A stretch of DNA of 32,672 bases from Nitrospirales bacterium (GTDB lineage Bacteria; Nitrospirota; Nitrospiria; Nitrospirales; UBA8639). How positions within the stretch are numbered: position 1 is the stretch's first letter; the number at the start of each line of letters is the position of its first letter. Made by a program: the position numbers and the translations under genes. Below, piece by piece: positions 14,731 through 23,195 of the stretch. The notes under the pieces are model-generated. The model saw nothing but the letters and a program-made list of their open reading frames with translations, did not search any database and was not told where the DNA came from. The DNA is taken from contig JAJDZI010000135.1 of the NCBI GenBank assembly GCA_022824735.1, forward strand, positions 1 through 32,672. Reading direction: 5' to 3'.

Positions 14731-15813
14731 TTAACTCAGGGCCACGGCCTTGAAGGAGGCGTGAACTTTTTGGCCGGGTCGCAGCCGGAGTTGGGAAAAC
14801 GATTTTCTCGTAATCATGGCCAGCAACGGACACCCCACGTCGAGTTTCACTTCGACTGCATACTCGTCGCCGGGCGATTTCCTGACCTCGACAATCGTCG
14901 CTTCCAGGGTGTTCAACACGCTGCTTGTCGCAGGAGGATCGCCCACCACCAAGCTCACGTCACGCGACAGGATTTGCACCCTCAAGGGCGCTCCAGGCGG
15001 AAGGGCCTGTTGAGGAAGAAAAAGGGATTGTCCCGAAAATTCAACCCGTGTCAGCCCGAACTGCGGTTCATGCTCCATAATTCGCGTTTCAAGGATAGCC
15101 CCGACCGCGTTTGATTCGACCAACCCCGGCAGGTCCAACCGCGCAAAGACTTCCTGAATCGGCCCTGTTGCCGCCACCTTCCCCTCCTTCAACAGAATCA
15201 TGTGATCGGCAAGCGGCAAAATTTCTTGAAGGTCGTGACTCACGTACAGGACCGGAATCCGCAATTCCCGGTTCAATCTCTGGATAAAGGGAAGAATTTC
15301 TTTTTTTCGTTGTTGGTCGAGAGAGGCCAGGGGCTCATCCATCAACAAGAGTTGCGGGCTGGTTAACAGCGCTCGTCCTATGGCCACGCGTTGTTGTTCG
15401 CCACCGGACAAGCCGGATACCCGCCGTTCAAAGAGCGACTCAAGCTCCAACAACTCACTGACGTGGGCAAAATCAATACGTCGCAGGGATGGGTCGCTGC
15501 GCTTCATCCCATACTTGAGGTTTTGCGTTACGGTAAGATGCGGAAACAATCGCGCCTCTTGAAAAACCACCCCAACGCGTCGCTGTTCCACCGGCAGAAA
15601 AATCCCCCGGGCGTCGTCTTGCCAAACCGCCTGATCGAATTGAAGAAACCCCGATGGAACGCGGGTCAACCCGGCGATGCACCTCAAGAGCGTGGTCTTG
15701 CCGCTCCCGGACGAACCGAACACCGCCGTCGTGCCTTCGAGCGGAGCGGTGAACGCCACGTCAAAACGAAAACCGGGATAGTCGATGGAAAATCGTGCGT
15801 CGAGTTGATTCAT
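14731..15813 (-). CDS. modC: Molybdate ABC transporter ATPase
   Basis: A 360-residue cytoplasmic ATPase that powers molybdate import. Walker A is GSSGSGKT (33-40), the ABC signature is LSGGEQQR, Walker B is LLLMDEPLASLD, and the switch histidine is in VSHD. The C-terminal 130 residues form a Mop-type regulatory domain (NAVGAILETRI and onward; ATIVEVRKSPGDEYAVEVKL). Length is normal. The ATG overlaps the modB stop by four bases (ATGA). Supply of molybdenum suits an organism with Mo enzymes such as nitrite oxidoreductase or formate dehydrogenase, but none lies in this window. Confidence 0.95.
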   Translation of the reverse strand: MNQLDARFSIDYPGFRFDVAFTAPLEGTTAVFGSSGSGKTTLLRCIAGLTRVPSGFLQFDQAVWQDDARGIFLPVEQRRVGVVFQEARLFPHLTVTQNLKYGMKRSDPSLRRIDFAHVSELLELESLFERRVSGLSGGEQQRVAIGRALLTSPQLLLMDEPLASLDQQRKKEILPFIQRLNRELRIPVLYVSHDLQEILPLADHMILLKEGKVAATGPIQEVFARLDLPGLVESNAVGAILETRIMEHEPQFGLTRVEFSGQSLFLPQQALPPGAPLRVQILSRDVSLVVGDPPATSSVLNTLEATIVEVRKSPGDEYAVEVKLDVGCPLLAMITRKSFSQLRLRPGQKVHASFKAVALS

Positions 15814-16487
15814 GAGACGTGAATGGGCAAGCGCCTGTTGACCGTATAGACGATCGTCAGGACAAGAAAACTGAATATGAGAAGCACGGCCGACAGGAAA
15901 TGGGCTTGGGTATATTCAAGCACCTCGACGTGATCATAGATGGCAATCGAGAGGACTTTGGTGACCCCCGGGATATTACCGCCGACCATCAACACCACGC
16001 CGAATTCTCCCAGCGTATGAGCAAACCCCAAAACAATGGCGCTGAGATACCCGCGAACCGCCATCGGCGAGGCAACGGTAAAAAAGGCGTCAAGCTTTGA
16101 GGCACCCAGCGACCAGGCCGCTTCCAAGGGTTTTTTGCCGACGGCCTCGAATGCCCCGTGCAGGGGTTGCACGACAAACGGCAGTGAATAGAACGTTGAG
16201 GCAATCACCAATCCCGAAAAGGTAAACGAGAGCGCCGAGCCGGTCAGATCTTTCCAAATTCCGCCGATCAATCCATGAGGCCCGAGCGCCGTTAAGAGAT
16301 AAAAACCAAGCACGGTTGGCGGCAACACGATGGGCAGCGCCACAATAGCCTCGACCAGTGTCCTGAAGCGCGAACGCGTCCATGCCAACCACCACGCAAT
16401 TGGAGTGCCGACCAGCAACAACACGATCACGGTCACCCCTGCCAGTTGCATGGTCAGCCACAACGGGCCCCAATCGATTTCCGGCAC
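15810..16487 (-). CDS. modB: Molybdate ABC transporter permease
   Basis: A 225-residue inner-membrane protein with about five transmembrane helices and the coupling-loop motif EAAWSLGASKLDAFFTVASP, typical of binding-protein-dependent permeases. I prefer the GTG at 16487 because GGAGG lies six bases upstream of it; the GTG at 16493 would place that site too close. It is followed by modC with a four-base overlap and lies 27 bases after modA, a standard modABC order on the minus strand. The specificity assignment rests on this context together with modA. Confidence 0.94.
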   Translation of the reverse strand: MPEIDWGPLWLTMQLAGVTVIVLLLVGTPIAWWLAWTRSRFRTLVEAIVALPIVLPPTVLGFYLLTALGPHGLIGGIWKDLTGSALSFTFSGLVIASTFYSLPFVVQPLHGAFEAVGKKPLEAAWSLGASKLDAFFTVASPMAVRGYLSAIVLGFAHTLGEFGVVLMVGGNIPGVTKVLSIAIYDHVEVLEYTQAHFLSAVLLIFSFLVLTIVYTVNRRLPIHVS

Positions 16488-16514
16488 GTTCACCCTCCGG
16501 CTCTCCGGCCTCGA

Positions 16515-17276
16515 TCATTCCAGGCCATAACCGAATTGTTCAATGACGTTCCGGGACCTGCCGTCTTTCACGTAGTCCAGGAACGCGCGCGCAACGTCCC
16601 GCCGCTGACCGGAGCGCAACAAGACCGCTTGTTGCCGGATAGGGGCATGCAAATGCGCCGGCACGTCCCACCGGCTTCCGGATCCATTCACGTGAGGCCC
16701 CAAAACCTGCGAAAGGGCGACGAATCCCAGTTGGGCATTCTTCGAAAACACAAAGTGAAAGGTCTGTCCGATATTTTCTCCCCGGACCAACCGATCCTGA
16801 ACCTGTTCCCACAGCCCCAGTGCTTGCAAGGCTTCCCTGGCAGCGGCACCGTAGGGCGCAGTGTTGGGATTCGCAATCGCCACGTGCCTGACGTCGCGAC
16901 GCAACAGCATGGCTTGTTCATTTCCCTCGATCATGCCGCCTCCCGGATGCCACAACGTCAACCGTCCCACCGCGTACGTAAACCGGCTTCCCGGCACGGC
17001 AAATCCTTCCTCTTCCAACAATTTCGGACGCATGACGTCGGCGGAAAAAAACACGTCGAACGGAGCACCGTTCTTGATCTGCGCATACAGTTTGCCGCTT
17101 GAACCTGAACTGACAACGGCGGTATGCCCGCTGTCTTGCTCAAACCCGGTTGCTATGGCATTGAGGGTCGCCAGAAAATTTGCCGCAACGGCCACGTGTA
17201 CCTCTTCGGCGACACTCACGGCCGGCCAAATCATGAAGAACAGAATGAACAGCAAACTCCACTTCTTCCCCCTCAC
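16515..17276 (-). CDS. modA: Molybdate-binding periplasmic protein
   Basis: A 253-residue periplasmic protein that captures molybdate (or tungstate) for ModBC. Residues 1-23 make a good signal peptide (RGKKWSLLFILFFMIWPAVSVA), and the mature part opens EEVHVAVAANFLATLNAI, the family pattern. VSSGSSGKLYAQIKNGAPFDVFFSAD gives ligand-binding serines. I place the start at a GTG at 17276, giving a normal-length signal peptide; a longer frame starts with ATG at 17354 but its extra residues run through a GC-rich repeat (SLPCRERAGVR). The GTG and a GAGAGGG ribosome-site-like sequence both belong to that repeat, so the repeat may have rebuilt the gene's 5' end. Confidence 0.92.
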   Translation of the reverse strand: MRGKKWSLLFILFFMIWPAVSVAEEVHVAVAANFLATLNAIATGFEQDSGHTAVVSSGSSGKLYAQIKNGAPFDVFFSADVMRPKLLEEEGFAVPGSRFTYAVGRLTLWHPGGGMIEGNEQAMLLRRDVRHVAIANPNTAPYGAAAREALQALGLWEQVQDRLVRGENIGQTFHFVFSKNAQLGFVALSQVLGPHVNGSGSRWDVPAHLHAPIRQQAVLLRSGQRRDVARAFLDYVKDGRSRNVIEQFGYGLE

Positions 17277-17304
17277 CCCAGCCCTCTCCCTACAGGGGAG
17301 AGAG
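17268..17304. repeat. GC-rich hairpin repeat overlapping the modA 5' end
   Basis: CCCCCTCACCCCAGCCCTC is followed by TCCCTACAGGGGAGAGAG; CTCTCCC pairs with GGGGAGAG. It is the same family as the repeats at 3811 and in the 32.4-32.5 kb spacer. It lies within the open frame leading into modA and would be translated as SLPCRERAGVR if the ATG at 17354 were used. Confidence 0.8.
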
Positions 17305-17367
17305 TCGATGGCAACGTACCAGCGAACTTGCACAAAACCGACTTTTCTTCCCATGACTCATGTGCCC

Positions 17368-18837
17368 TTACAGCCTGAACTTCGTCTGTATATAAAAATA
17401 ATCGCTGTCTCTGTTTCCGCCGGGAGGCAACCCTGACGAATCAGGAAGCCTGTCAAAATAACTGCCTTTAAACCAATGCGTGTAGCCCAATTCAAATTCC
17501 AGGTTCTCGTTTGTTCTCCACTGAGCACGCAGTTCAAGGTCGTGGCCGAGAAAGTTTCCGGACCCGCCCGTGGGATCATGCAATCCGTTACGGCCGAACG
17601 CACCCCGTGAGGTCGCGAGATACCACACTCGATGTTTGAGCTGTACTTCGCAACCCCGGCACGGAACCGCGATGACTCGCCAACCCGGCGAACTGAAGTT
17701 CGACCGGAAAAAGGGTCCGAAATTGCCGGTGGGCATATAATCGAACCGCCGGGCGCCGAACAGCGTATCAAACGCCGAATGCTGGCTGTCATGTGCGTTC
17801 CGGTCGCCACTGGCGTAGTCGTAATGCAGTAGAACCCGCGGAAACCAGGGGAGAGCCAGCGTGTACCCGATATCGATATGCTGGAAATGGGCAAAATGAT
17901 CAACGTGCCCCCTTGCCCCCGTCTGCACGACACTCTCAATTTCATAGTCGATCCTTCCCGGTTTCGGGTCGTCATAGAGGCGCGTGCCGAAGGTCGAATA
18001 GGTTCGATGCCTGCCGGCGTCAGAACCCCGCCGGTCGTTCAACCCGAAATAATAGGCATTGAGACTGACTCGAGGTATATGAGTGGTCGAGACGGAGCCT
18101 CCCCAAAAGACGCTCCGTCCCGACTGCTCGTTGAGCCGCACCTCATCCCGCAAGACCGGTTCCACCAGAAACAGGCGGACGCGCCACTGCTTGTCCCGTC
18201 CCAGTTGCCAATGCACCCCGTCAAACGCATTCGACGTGTTGCGGTAGTCGTTCCGGATGATCAGGCGGCCACGTCCGAAGTCCATCGTCAGCCGTCCAAC
18301 GTGCAGGTCGGTACGAAGGCCGGCTTCCAACACGTTGTTGACCGTAAAGGACGCCATAAGCTGCAACACGTCCATTTCATCCCTGATGGCCGTAGTGACG
18401 TAGCTTTCAGCGCCATCGAGAGACACCCTGGAATCCTGCCCCTCAAACAAAAACTTGACGTGCCTCCCGTTTAGCCCCAACCGCACACGGGACCGTTGTT
18501 GAATTTGGGCGTCCGTTTGGCCGGCAGGTTGGCTTCGTCGCCATGGATGGTCATAGGTCTCGAAACGGGTCCGGTGTTCGAGTCCAAGATCCAGCCAATC
18601 CGGAAGATGCAAGGCGGCCTTCAGGTACCGATTCCATTTCCATTCCCTCGTTGTTTGAATGAGTACGGCATCCGCGGGTTCAGTCGGCTGCATCTCCGAA
18701 GCCCGTTCAAGCCGCCCGTCCCCACCCCGGGGAAACCCATCCGTGGAGGCGAATGCCGGACCGCCCCAAGCAATCAAGGCCAAACCACCCACCCACGCCA
18801 ACATCCGGCACTTCTTCTTTCGAACGCTCACGTCCAT
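17368..18837 (-). CDS. Alginate_exp-family outer-membrane porin
   Basis: A 489-residue predicted outer-membrane beta-barrel. A signal peptide (about residues 1-30, ending PAFA) leads into many alternating amphipathic strands with the family's recurring features: LGLEHRTRFETYDHPW, QQRSRVRLGL, GRLTMDFGRGRLIIRNDYRN, and a C-terminal strand ending FYIQTKFRL. Relatives carry the alginate-export domain, but many have nothing to do with alginate. It lies 91 nt upstream of modA on the same strand, so co-transcription is likely, and a role as an outer-membrane route for oxyanions such as molybdate is a reasonable inference. No strong Shine-Dalgarno is visible; the 240-nt AT-rich gap upstream should hold the promoter. 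Confidence 0.85.
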   Translation of the reverse strand: MDVSVRKKKCRMLAWVGGLALIAWGGPAFASTDGFPRGGDGRLERASEMQPTEPADAVLIQTTREWKWNRYLKAALHLPDWLDLGLEHRTRFETYDHPWRRSQPAGQTDAQIQQRSRVRLGLNGRHVKFLFEGQDSRVSLDGAESYVTTAIRDEMDVLQLMASFTVNNVLEAGLRTDLHVGRLTMDFGRGRLIIRNDYRNTSNAFDGVHWQLGRDKQWRVRLFLVEPVLRDEVRLNEQSGRSVFWGGSVSTTHIPRVSLNAYYFGLNDRRGSDAGRHRTYSTFGTRLYDDPKPGRIDYEIESVVQTGARGHVDHFAHFQHIDIGYTLALPWFPRVLLHYDYASGDRNAHDSQHSAFDTLFGARRFDYMPTGNFGPFFRSNFSSPGWRVIAVPCRGCEVQLKHRVWYLATSRGAFGRNGLHDPTGGSGNFLGHDLELRAQWRTNENLEFELGYTHWFKGSYFDRLPDSSGLPPGGNRDSDYFYIQTKFRL

Positions 18838-19077
18838 AACGAAGATATTATTTTATCAATTACTATAAGTAAATTAATCTTTATATTCAAAATGTCTAAA
18901 AATTGTTCCGGTCACAGCCAGGACAACGAGGCATGACGGCGAAAAGGGATTTTCAATCTGAGGTAGTACCGCTCGACATCTTTGCTTGATTTAAAGATAT
19001 TTATTGCGCTAGCCTCTTCTCCTGACTGTTGCCGGATACCTTGAAAAGGCAGGATTTTGAAAAAGGGAGTGTAACAA

Positions 19078-19320
19078 ATGCCGGAAAGCGCTTACGTTCT
19101 CATCAACGTGCTACCTGGACAAACGGCAAACGTGAAGAATTTATTGGCGCAAATCGAGGAAATCAAAACGATTGACGCCTGTTGGGGAAAGCCGGATATT
19201 TTCGTCAAAGTCGAAGTGGCAAGTCAGGAAGACTTAACCCAATTGGTTCTCACCAAAATCCACGCTATCGAAGGAGTCGCTCAAACCGACACCCACCTGG
19301 TCTACACACTCCACGAATGA
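19078..19320 (+). CDS. Stand-alone Lrp/AsnC ligand-binding (RAM) domain protein
   Basis: An 80-residue protein equal to the C-terminal effector-binding domain of Lrp/AsnC regulators, without the DNA-binding helix-turn-helix. Typical are AYVLINVLPGQTANVKNLL, DACWGKPDIFVKVEV and the closing VAQTDTHLVYTL. Such domains form dimers and higher rings that bind amino acids, and may act as sensors or adaptors for other regulators. The start has a strong AAGGGAG eight bases upstream. It is convergent with queC, with only seven bases between the stop codons. No partner regulator is encoded nearby. Confidence 0.9.
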   Translation: MPESAYVLINVLPGQTANVKNLLAQIEEIKTIDACWGKPDIFVKVEVASQEDLTQLVLTKIHAIEGVAQTDTHLVYTLHE

Positions 19321-19327
19321 CCAACTC

Positions 19328-20032
19328 TCAACGGTCTTGAATAGAGGAAACTCTTGCCGCATAGGGAGCGGGATCCCGGAGACCGGCATCCTGAAACCCC
19401 TTCAACCGGATCAGGCAACTGTCACATTGCCTACACGCTGAACCATCCTCACGAGGATCATAACAACTGTGCGTCAACTCAAAGGGCACGCCCAAGGCCA
19501 AGCCTTGTTGAATGATCCGGGTTTTACTCAAGGGCAGGAGCGGAGCTTTGATCTGAATCGTGTCGCCATGAGTGCCTTTTTTCGTACCAAGCCGGGCAAC
19601 CTGTTCAAATGCGCGCAGAAACTCGGGCCGGCAATCCGGATATCCGGAATAATCCAACACGTTCGCTCCGATGACAATGCAAGAAGCATCGACGACCTCC
19701 GCGTATGCCAATGCCAACGACAAAAATACCGTATTGCGCGCCGGAACGTACGTGGATGGAATGCCGGACTGCCGTTCCCGGTCCGACCGGTTTTTCGGGA
19801 CGTCTTCCGAGCCGACCAAAGCCGAACCACCGAACGTGTCCAAGTCGAGACGAAGAATTTTATGTTCTACGGCCGCAAGCCACGCTGCAATTGCTCGTGC
19901 CTTTTGAATCTCAACGTGATGACGCTGTCCGTACTCGATGGTGAGCAAATACAGGGCATACCCATCACGACGAGCCATGGCGGCCGCCACGGTCGAGTCA
20001 AGCCCTCCGCTGGCCAATACGACGGCGTTCAT
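19328..20032 (-). CDS. queC: 7-cyano-7-deazaguanine synthase
   Basis: A 234-residue ATP-dependent enzyme that converts 7-carboxy-7-deazaguanine to preQ0 in queuosine biosynthesis. The PP-loop SGGLDSTVAAA is at residues 8-18, and the C-terminal zinc site is formed by CYDPREDGSACRQCDSC. The length is typical. The start ATG at 20032 follows a weak ribosome site. It is the last gene of the minus-strand run after the DksA-like gene, with a 59-nt gap; other queuosine genes are not in the window. Confidence 0.95.
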   Translation of the reverse strand: MNAVVLASGGLDSTVAAAMARRDGYALYLLTIEYGQRHHVEIQKARAIAAWLAAVEHKILRLDLDTFGGSALVGSEDVPKNRSDRERQSGIPSTYVPARNTVFLSLALAYAEVVDASCIVIGANVLDYSGYPDCRPEFLRAFEQVARLGTKKGTHGDTIQIKAPLLPLSKTRIIQQGLALGVPFELTHSCYDPREDGSACRQCDSCLIRLKGFQDAGLRDPAPYAARVSSIQDR

Positions 20033-20091
20033 CTCAACCCGGGAAGATCGTACGCATGAAAGGCGGGGGTCAGCGGTCAGTGCTGGTCGGA

Positions 20092-20709
20092 TCAGATCCG
20101 TTGCTCTCCGCGTTCAATTTTTTCAAGCAGCTCGATTTTTTCCTGGCATTCGACGCAGAGCCTGGCGAAGGGCATGACGGCCAATCGTTTTTCACTGATT
20201 TCCGTGCCGCACTCGACGCAAATACCATAGGTTCCTTCTTCCAGGCTCACCAATGCTTCATCGATCATTTGCCGTTCGCGGTTCCGTTTTTCCTGAAGGG
20301 AAATACCCATTTCGCGTTCCAGGTCCAGCAAAGCCTGATCGCCACTGTCCATGGCCGATTCAAACCGCCGTTGCTGTTCTTCCGTCAATGATTGCCCTAA
20401 CTGGCTTTGAATTTCCTGCATAAGCTGGACCCGCTTTTCCAGCATAATTTTCCGTAACGTCGTCGATCGTGAAGAAGGCAGTCGTTTGGGAGTTTTCGCC
20501 GTCGCCGCAGTTCTTTTTTTCACGGTTTTCCGTTCACTGGTCTTACTCTTGACCGAAGAGGCCGTCGCGTTGCGTTTGACCGAAGGAGACGCGGCTTTGG
20601 CGGTCACTTTCGTTTTGCTCCCGGAAGAGGCCGCCGATTGCGTCTTGGACGCTTTGGATGAAGGCCTGGCGACTGCAGTCGGATTTTTCTTCGCCGATTT
20701 CCCTGCCAT
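20092..20709 (-). CDS. DksA/TraR-type zinc-finger protein with a histone-like basic N-terminus
   Basis: A 205-residue protein in two parts. Residues 1-80 are almost entirely Lys, Ala, Ser, Thr and Arg, a disordered histone-H1-like tail that could bind nucleic acid. The C-terminal half is a DksA/TraR domain with a coiled-coil stretch (EEQQRRFESAMDSGDQALLDLE) and a C4 zinc finger, Cys-x2-Cys-x17-Cys-x2-Cys, in GICVECG and LCVECQ. DksA-type proteins enter the RNA polymerase secondary channel and tune transcription. The start is the ATG at 20709, with AAGGAG eight bases upstream; an ATG at 20739 lies before it in frame. The zinc finger fits a structural role rather than proving DksA function. Confidence 0.88.
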   Translation of the reverse strand: MAGKSAKKNPTAVARPSSKASKTQSAASSGSKTKVTAKAASPSVKRNATASSVKSKTSERKTVKKRTAATAKTPKRLPSSRSTTLRKIMLEKRVQLMQEIQSQLGQSLTEEQQRRFESAMDSGDQALLDLEREMGISLQEKRNRERQMIDEALVSLEEGTYGICVECGTEISEKRLAVMPFARLCVECQEKIELLEKIERGEQRI

Positions 20710-20817
20710 ATCCGGTCTCCTTTTCTCGCGCAACGGCAATGCGTGACTTCCCGCTCAGGCCAACGTCAACAATGACTCATACCGGCCCGCGACGCCGAAG
20801 CTGCCAAAGATAGCAGT

Positions 20818-21333
20818 TCAGTTATAAGTCATCAAGGAATGAATCGCGCAATCCTCAATTTTTTGACGTCCCTGCAAAAACCCCAATTCAATCATGAACG
20901 CGCACCCGACAATTTCCGCGCCCAATTTCCGTAATAAATCCACCGTTGCAGCCGCAGTCCCGCCGGTGGCCAGGAGATCATCAACCACCAGCACCCGTTC
21001 TTCCATCGCCACGGCGTCGCGATGGATCGCCAATGAACTTGACCCGTATTCCAGATTATACTTCACCTCAAACACGTCAGCGGGAAGCTTGCCGGCTTTG
21101 CGGACCGGCACAAATCCCGCGCCCAAGTTGTACGCCAACGGCGCTCCCAGGATAAAACCGCGAGATTCAATGCCAACAACTTTGCTGACCCGGGCATCCC
21201 GGTAGTGAGCAGTGAAATCCTCAATGACCGCTCGATAGCCTTGGGGGTCCTTCAACAACGTCGTGATGTCGTAAAACAAGATGCCGGGTTTGGGAAAATC
21301 CGGGATCTCACGAATCAATGATTTGTAATTCAT
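20818..21333 (-). CDS. apt: Adenine phosphoribosyltransferase
   Basis: A 171-residue purine salvage enzyme making AMP from adenine and PRPP. The opening LIREIPDFPKPGILFYDITTLL and the PRPP motif RVLVVDDLLATGGTAAA are both diagnostic of Apt. The ATG at 21333 is chosen over a TTG at 21342, with AAAGGA about ten bases upstream. It is followed by the DksA-like gene after 108 nt and preceded by acylphosphatase after 42 nt, so it may belong to the long minus-strand run that includes the heme genes, although no functional link is obvious. Confidence 0.96.
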   Translation of the reverse strand: MNYKSLIREIPDFPKPGILFYDITTLLKDPQGYRAVIEDFTAHYRDARVSKVVGIESRGFILGAPLAYNLGAGFVPVRKAGKLPADVFEVKYNLEYGSSSLAIHRDAVAMEERVLVVDDLLATGGTAAATVDLLRKLGAEIVGCAFMIELGFLQGRQKIEDCAIHSLMTYN

Positions 21334-21375
21334 CTCGATCAATCCTTTCCGGCCAAGCTTCCAACAGAAACCGTC

Positions 21376-21684
21376 TCAGCCACTGCCGGTCACAATAATA
21401 AAATCGGACGAACCCTGACCACTCGGGTCAATCCATTCCACCTCAATACCTTGAACCCACGCTGAAGACGGGCCACGGTTCACGGCCTGAATAAATTCAT
21501 CCACGAGAACGGCAGAACCTTCAACTTCCGTTTCTATTCGACCATCCGGCAAGTTCCTGACCCACCCGCCCAGCCCACGCATCGTCGCCTGAGACTGAAG
21601 AAACACACGAAAACCAACGCCCTGCACCCGGCCTTGGGCCACGACGTGAGCGCGAACGGGGGTTTTCTCAACTTCTCGATCCAT
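21376..21684 (-). CDS. acyP: Acylphosphatase
   Basis: A 102-residue enzyme that hydrolyses acyl phosphates such as acetyl phosphate and carbamoyl phosphate. The active-site loop GRVQGVGFR supplies the phosphate-binding arginine, and the catalytic asparagine lies in GWVRNLPDGRIE. The length is normal. GAGGTG nine bases upstream supports the ATG at 21684, although a GTG at 21696 lies directly beside the hemG stop. Only 13 nt separate the ATG from the hemG stop at 21698, so it is likely co-transcribed with hemG. Confidence 0.94.
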   Translation of the reverse strand: MDREVEKTPVRAHVVAQGRVQGVGFRVFLQSQATMRGLGGWVRNLPDGRIETEVEGSAVLVDEFIQAVNRGPSSAWVQGIEVEWIDPSGQGSSDFIIVTGSG

Positions 21685-21697
21685 GGTCAACGGCACC

Positions 21698-23149
21698 TCA
21701 CGACGCGCGATCCCACAGATACGCGCTCAACTGTGCGGACGTCCGGTCCGCGTCGCGGATACAATCCGGAATCCCTATACCGTCATAGGCCGCGCCCGTC
21801 ACGTACAATCCGGGCTGCCGGGCGACACGTTCTCGAATGCGTCGCACACGCTCACGATGACCGAGGATATATTGAGGCATGGCTCGAGGCCAGCGATACA
21901 CGTCCACGTGGAGAGGCCGGCTTTGAATGCCGGCTATTGTTTCCAGCTCGCGGCAGGCTCGTTCCGTCAATGCCGAATCATTCAAATCCAGCAAATCCTC
22001 CCGTCCTCGCCTACCCAAATAGCAACGAATCAGACATTGACCCGCAGGCGCGCGTTCCACCCACTTCATCGACGACCACGTTGCGGCAATCAACGAACGA
22101 TTCTCAGCAGACGGGACGACAAACCCATACCCCCGAATCAGACGTTTGACCTCCGGCTCGGGAAAGACCATCGAGATCGTCATTGTCGAGGCATAGGGAA
22201 TTTGATCCAAAAACGCCGAGGCCTCATCGTCGAAAGGGCGGAGAAGACTCGCGGACACGTATGCCGGCGTGGCAAGGATTACGCCCTCCGCTTCCAGGGC
22301 GCCTCCCTCTTCCAACTCCAGTCGATACGACGGGTCCGCCTGCGAACCAAGTCTGTGCAGCGCCCGCACGCTCGCACCTCGACGAAGGGATATTCCAGCC
22401 CCGGACAATCTCTCCGTCAGACTCGCCGTCAGATCGCCCAGCCCGCCCCGCAAGGTCGTGAACAGCGTACGGGGTTTTACCTCAGGCTCGGGCGAAAGCC
22501 GGGGCCGCTGCGTCGTCAACACGCCTTTGATCAGACTGCCGTACTTGCGCTCCAATTCAACGAGATGGGGAAAGGTCGCGTCTGCGCTCAACTCATTCGC
22601 GTCGCCGGCGTAAATCCCTGAAACCAACGGTTCAATCAGGCGATCAAAGGCCTCGGACCCCAGACGCCGGCTAAAAAACTCCGCCAAGGTTTCTTCATCC
22701 TTCGCGCGAGCCCGGCGAGGGATCATCCAATCGGCTCCCATGCGCACGATACCGGCCCAGGAAAGGACCCCGCTGTGAAACAAGGGACCGATCTTCACCG
22801 GAACCATGGATATCAGACCCTGTGGGAATTGACGCAAGCGGCCTTTCGAATAGATAAACGTTTGCGCGTTCTCTTGATTGGTGTTGATCAATTGCGAAGA
22901 GAGCCCCAGTTTTTCACAGAGGGCCAGGGCCTCCGGTTTCGTCGTCAGGAACGAATCGGGGCCTCCTTCCGTGATCACGCCGTCTCGACGATTCGTGAGA
23001 ATTTTCCCGCCAAGATACTCCTGCCCTTCCACGACCGTACATTGAAACGGCGCATCCCTGCTGCTTGCCTGTTCCAACAGAGCAAATGCAGCAGAAAGTC
23101 CTGAAATCCCTCCGCCGACAATCACCACTCGTTTGGAAGTCGCCATCAT
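21698..23149 (-). CDS. hemG: Protoporphyrinogen IX oxidase, oxygen-dependent (HemY/PgoX type)
   Basis: A 483-residue FAD-dependent enzyme that oxidises protoporphyrinogen IX to protoporphyrin IX in heme synthesis. The FAD motif VVIVGGGISGLSAA is at the N-terminus, followed by GGKILTNRRDGVITEGGPDSFL, a family hallmark, and the C-terminal NGIG-type motif appears as YVTGAAYDGIGIPDCIRD. It is the monooxygen-type (hemY) rather than the short menaquinone-linked HemG of E. coli; the symbol follows common usage. It lies 46 nt after hemE and 13 nt before acylphosphatase. Its presence implies that the cell makes heme under oxic conditions. Confidence 0.95.
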   Translation of the reverse strand: MMATSKRVVIVGGGISGLSAAFALLEQASSRDAPFQCTVVEGQEYLGGKILTNRRDGVITEGGPDSFLTTKPEALALCEKLGLSSQLINTNQENAQTFIYSKGRLRQFPQGLISMVPVKIGPLFHSGVLSWAGIVRMGADWMIPRRARAKDEETLAEFFSRRLGSEAFDRLIEPLVSGIYAGDANELSADATFPHLVELERKYGSLIKGVLTTQRPRLSPEPEVKPRTLFTTLRGGLGDLTASLTERLSGAGISLRRGASVRALHRLGSQADPSYRLELEEGGALEAEGVILATPAYVSASLLRPFDDEASAFLDQIPYASTMTISMVFPEPEVKRLIRGYGFVVPSAENRSLIAATWSSMKWVERAPAGQCLIRCYLGRRGREDLLDLNDSALTERACRELETIAGIQSRPLHVDVYRWPRAMPQYILGHRERVRRIRERVARQPGLYVTGAAYDGIGIPDCIRDADRTSAQLSAYLWDRAS

Positions 23150-23195
23150 GAATTACGTGCCGCAAGGAAGGGCCGCTGAGGAGGCCGGACCAGGT

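Noticed and set aside
14665..15114. Plus-strand open frame of 149 residues opposite modC
   Set aside because: It is antisense to the Mop-domain part of modC.
17277..17354. Start of modA at the ATG at 17354
   Set aside because: It gives a 31-residue repeat-encoded stretch before the hydrophobic core; not excluded, but less likely than the GTG at 17276.
21683..22621. Plus-strand open frame of 312 residues opposite hemG
   Set aside because: It mirrors the hemG codons, is very rich in Arg, Gln and His, and lacks a ribosome site.
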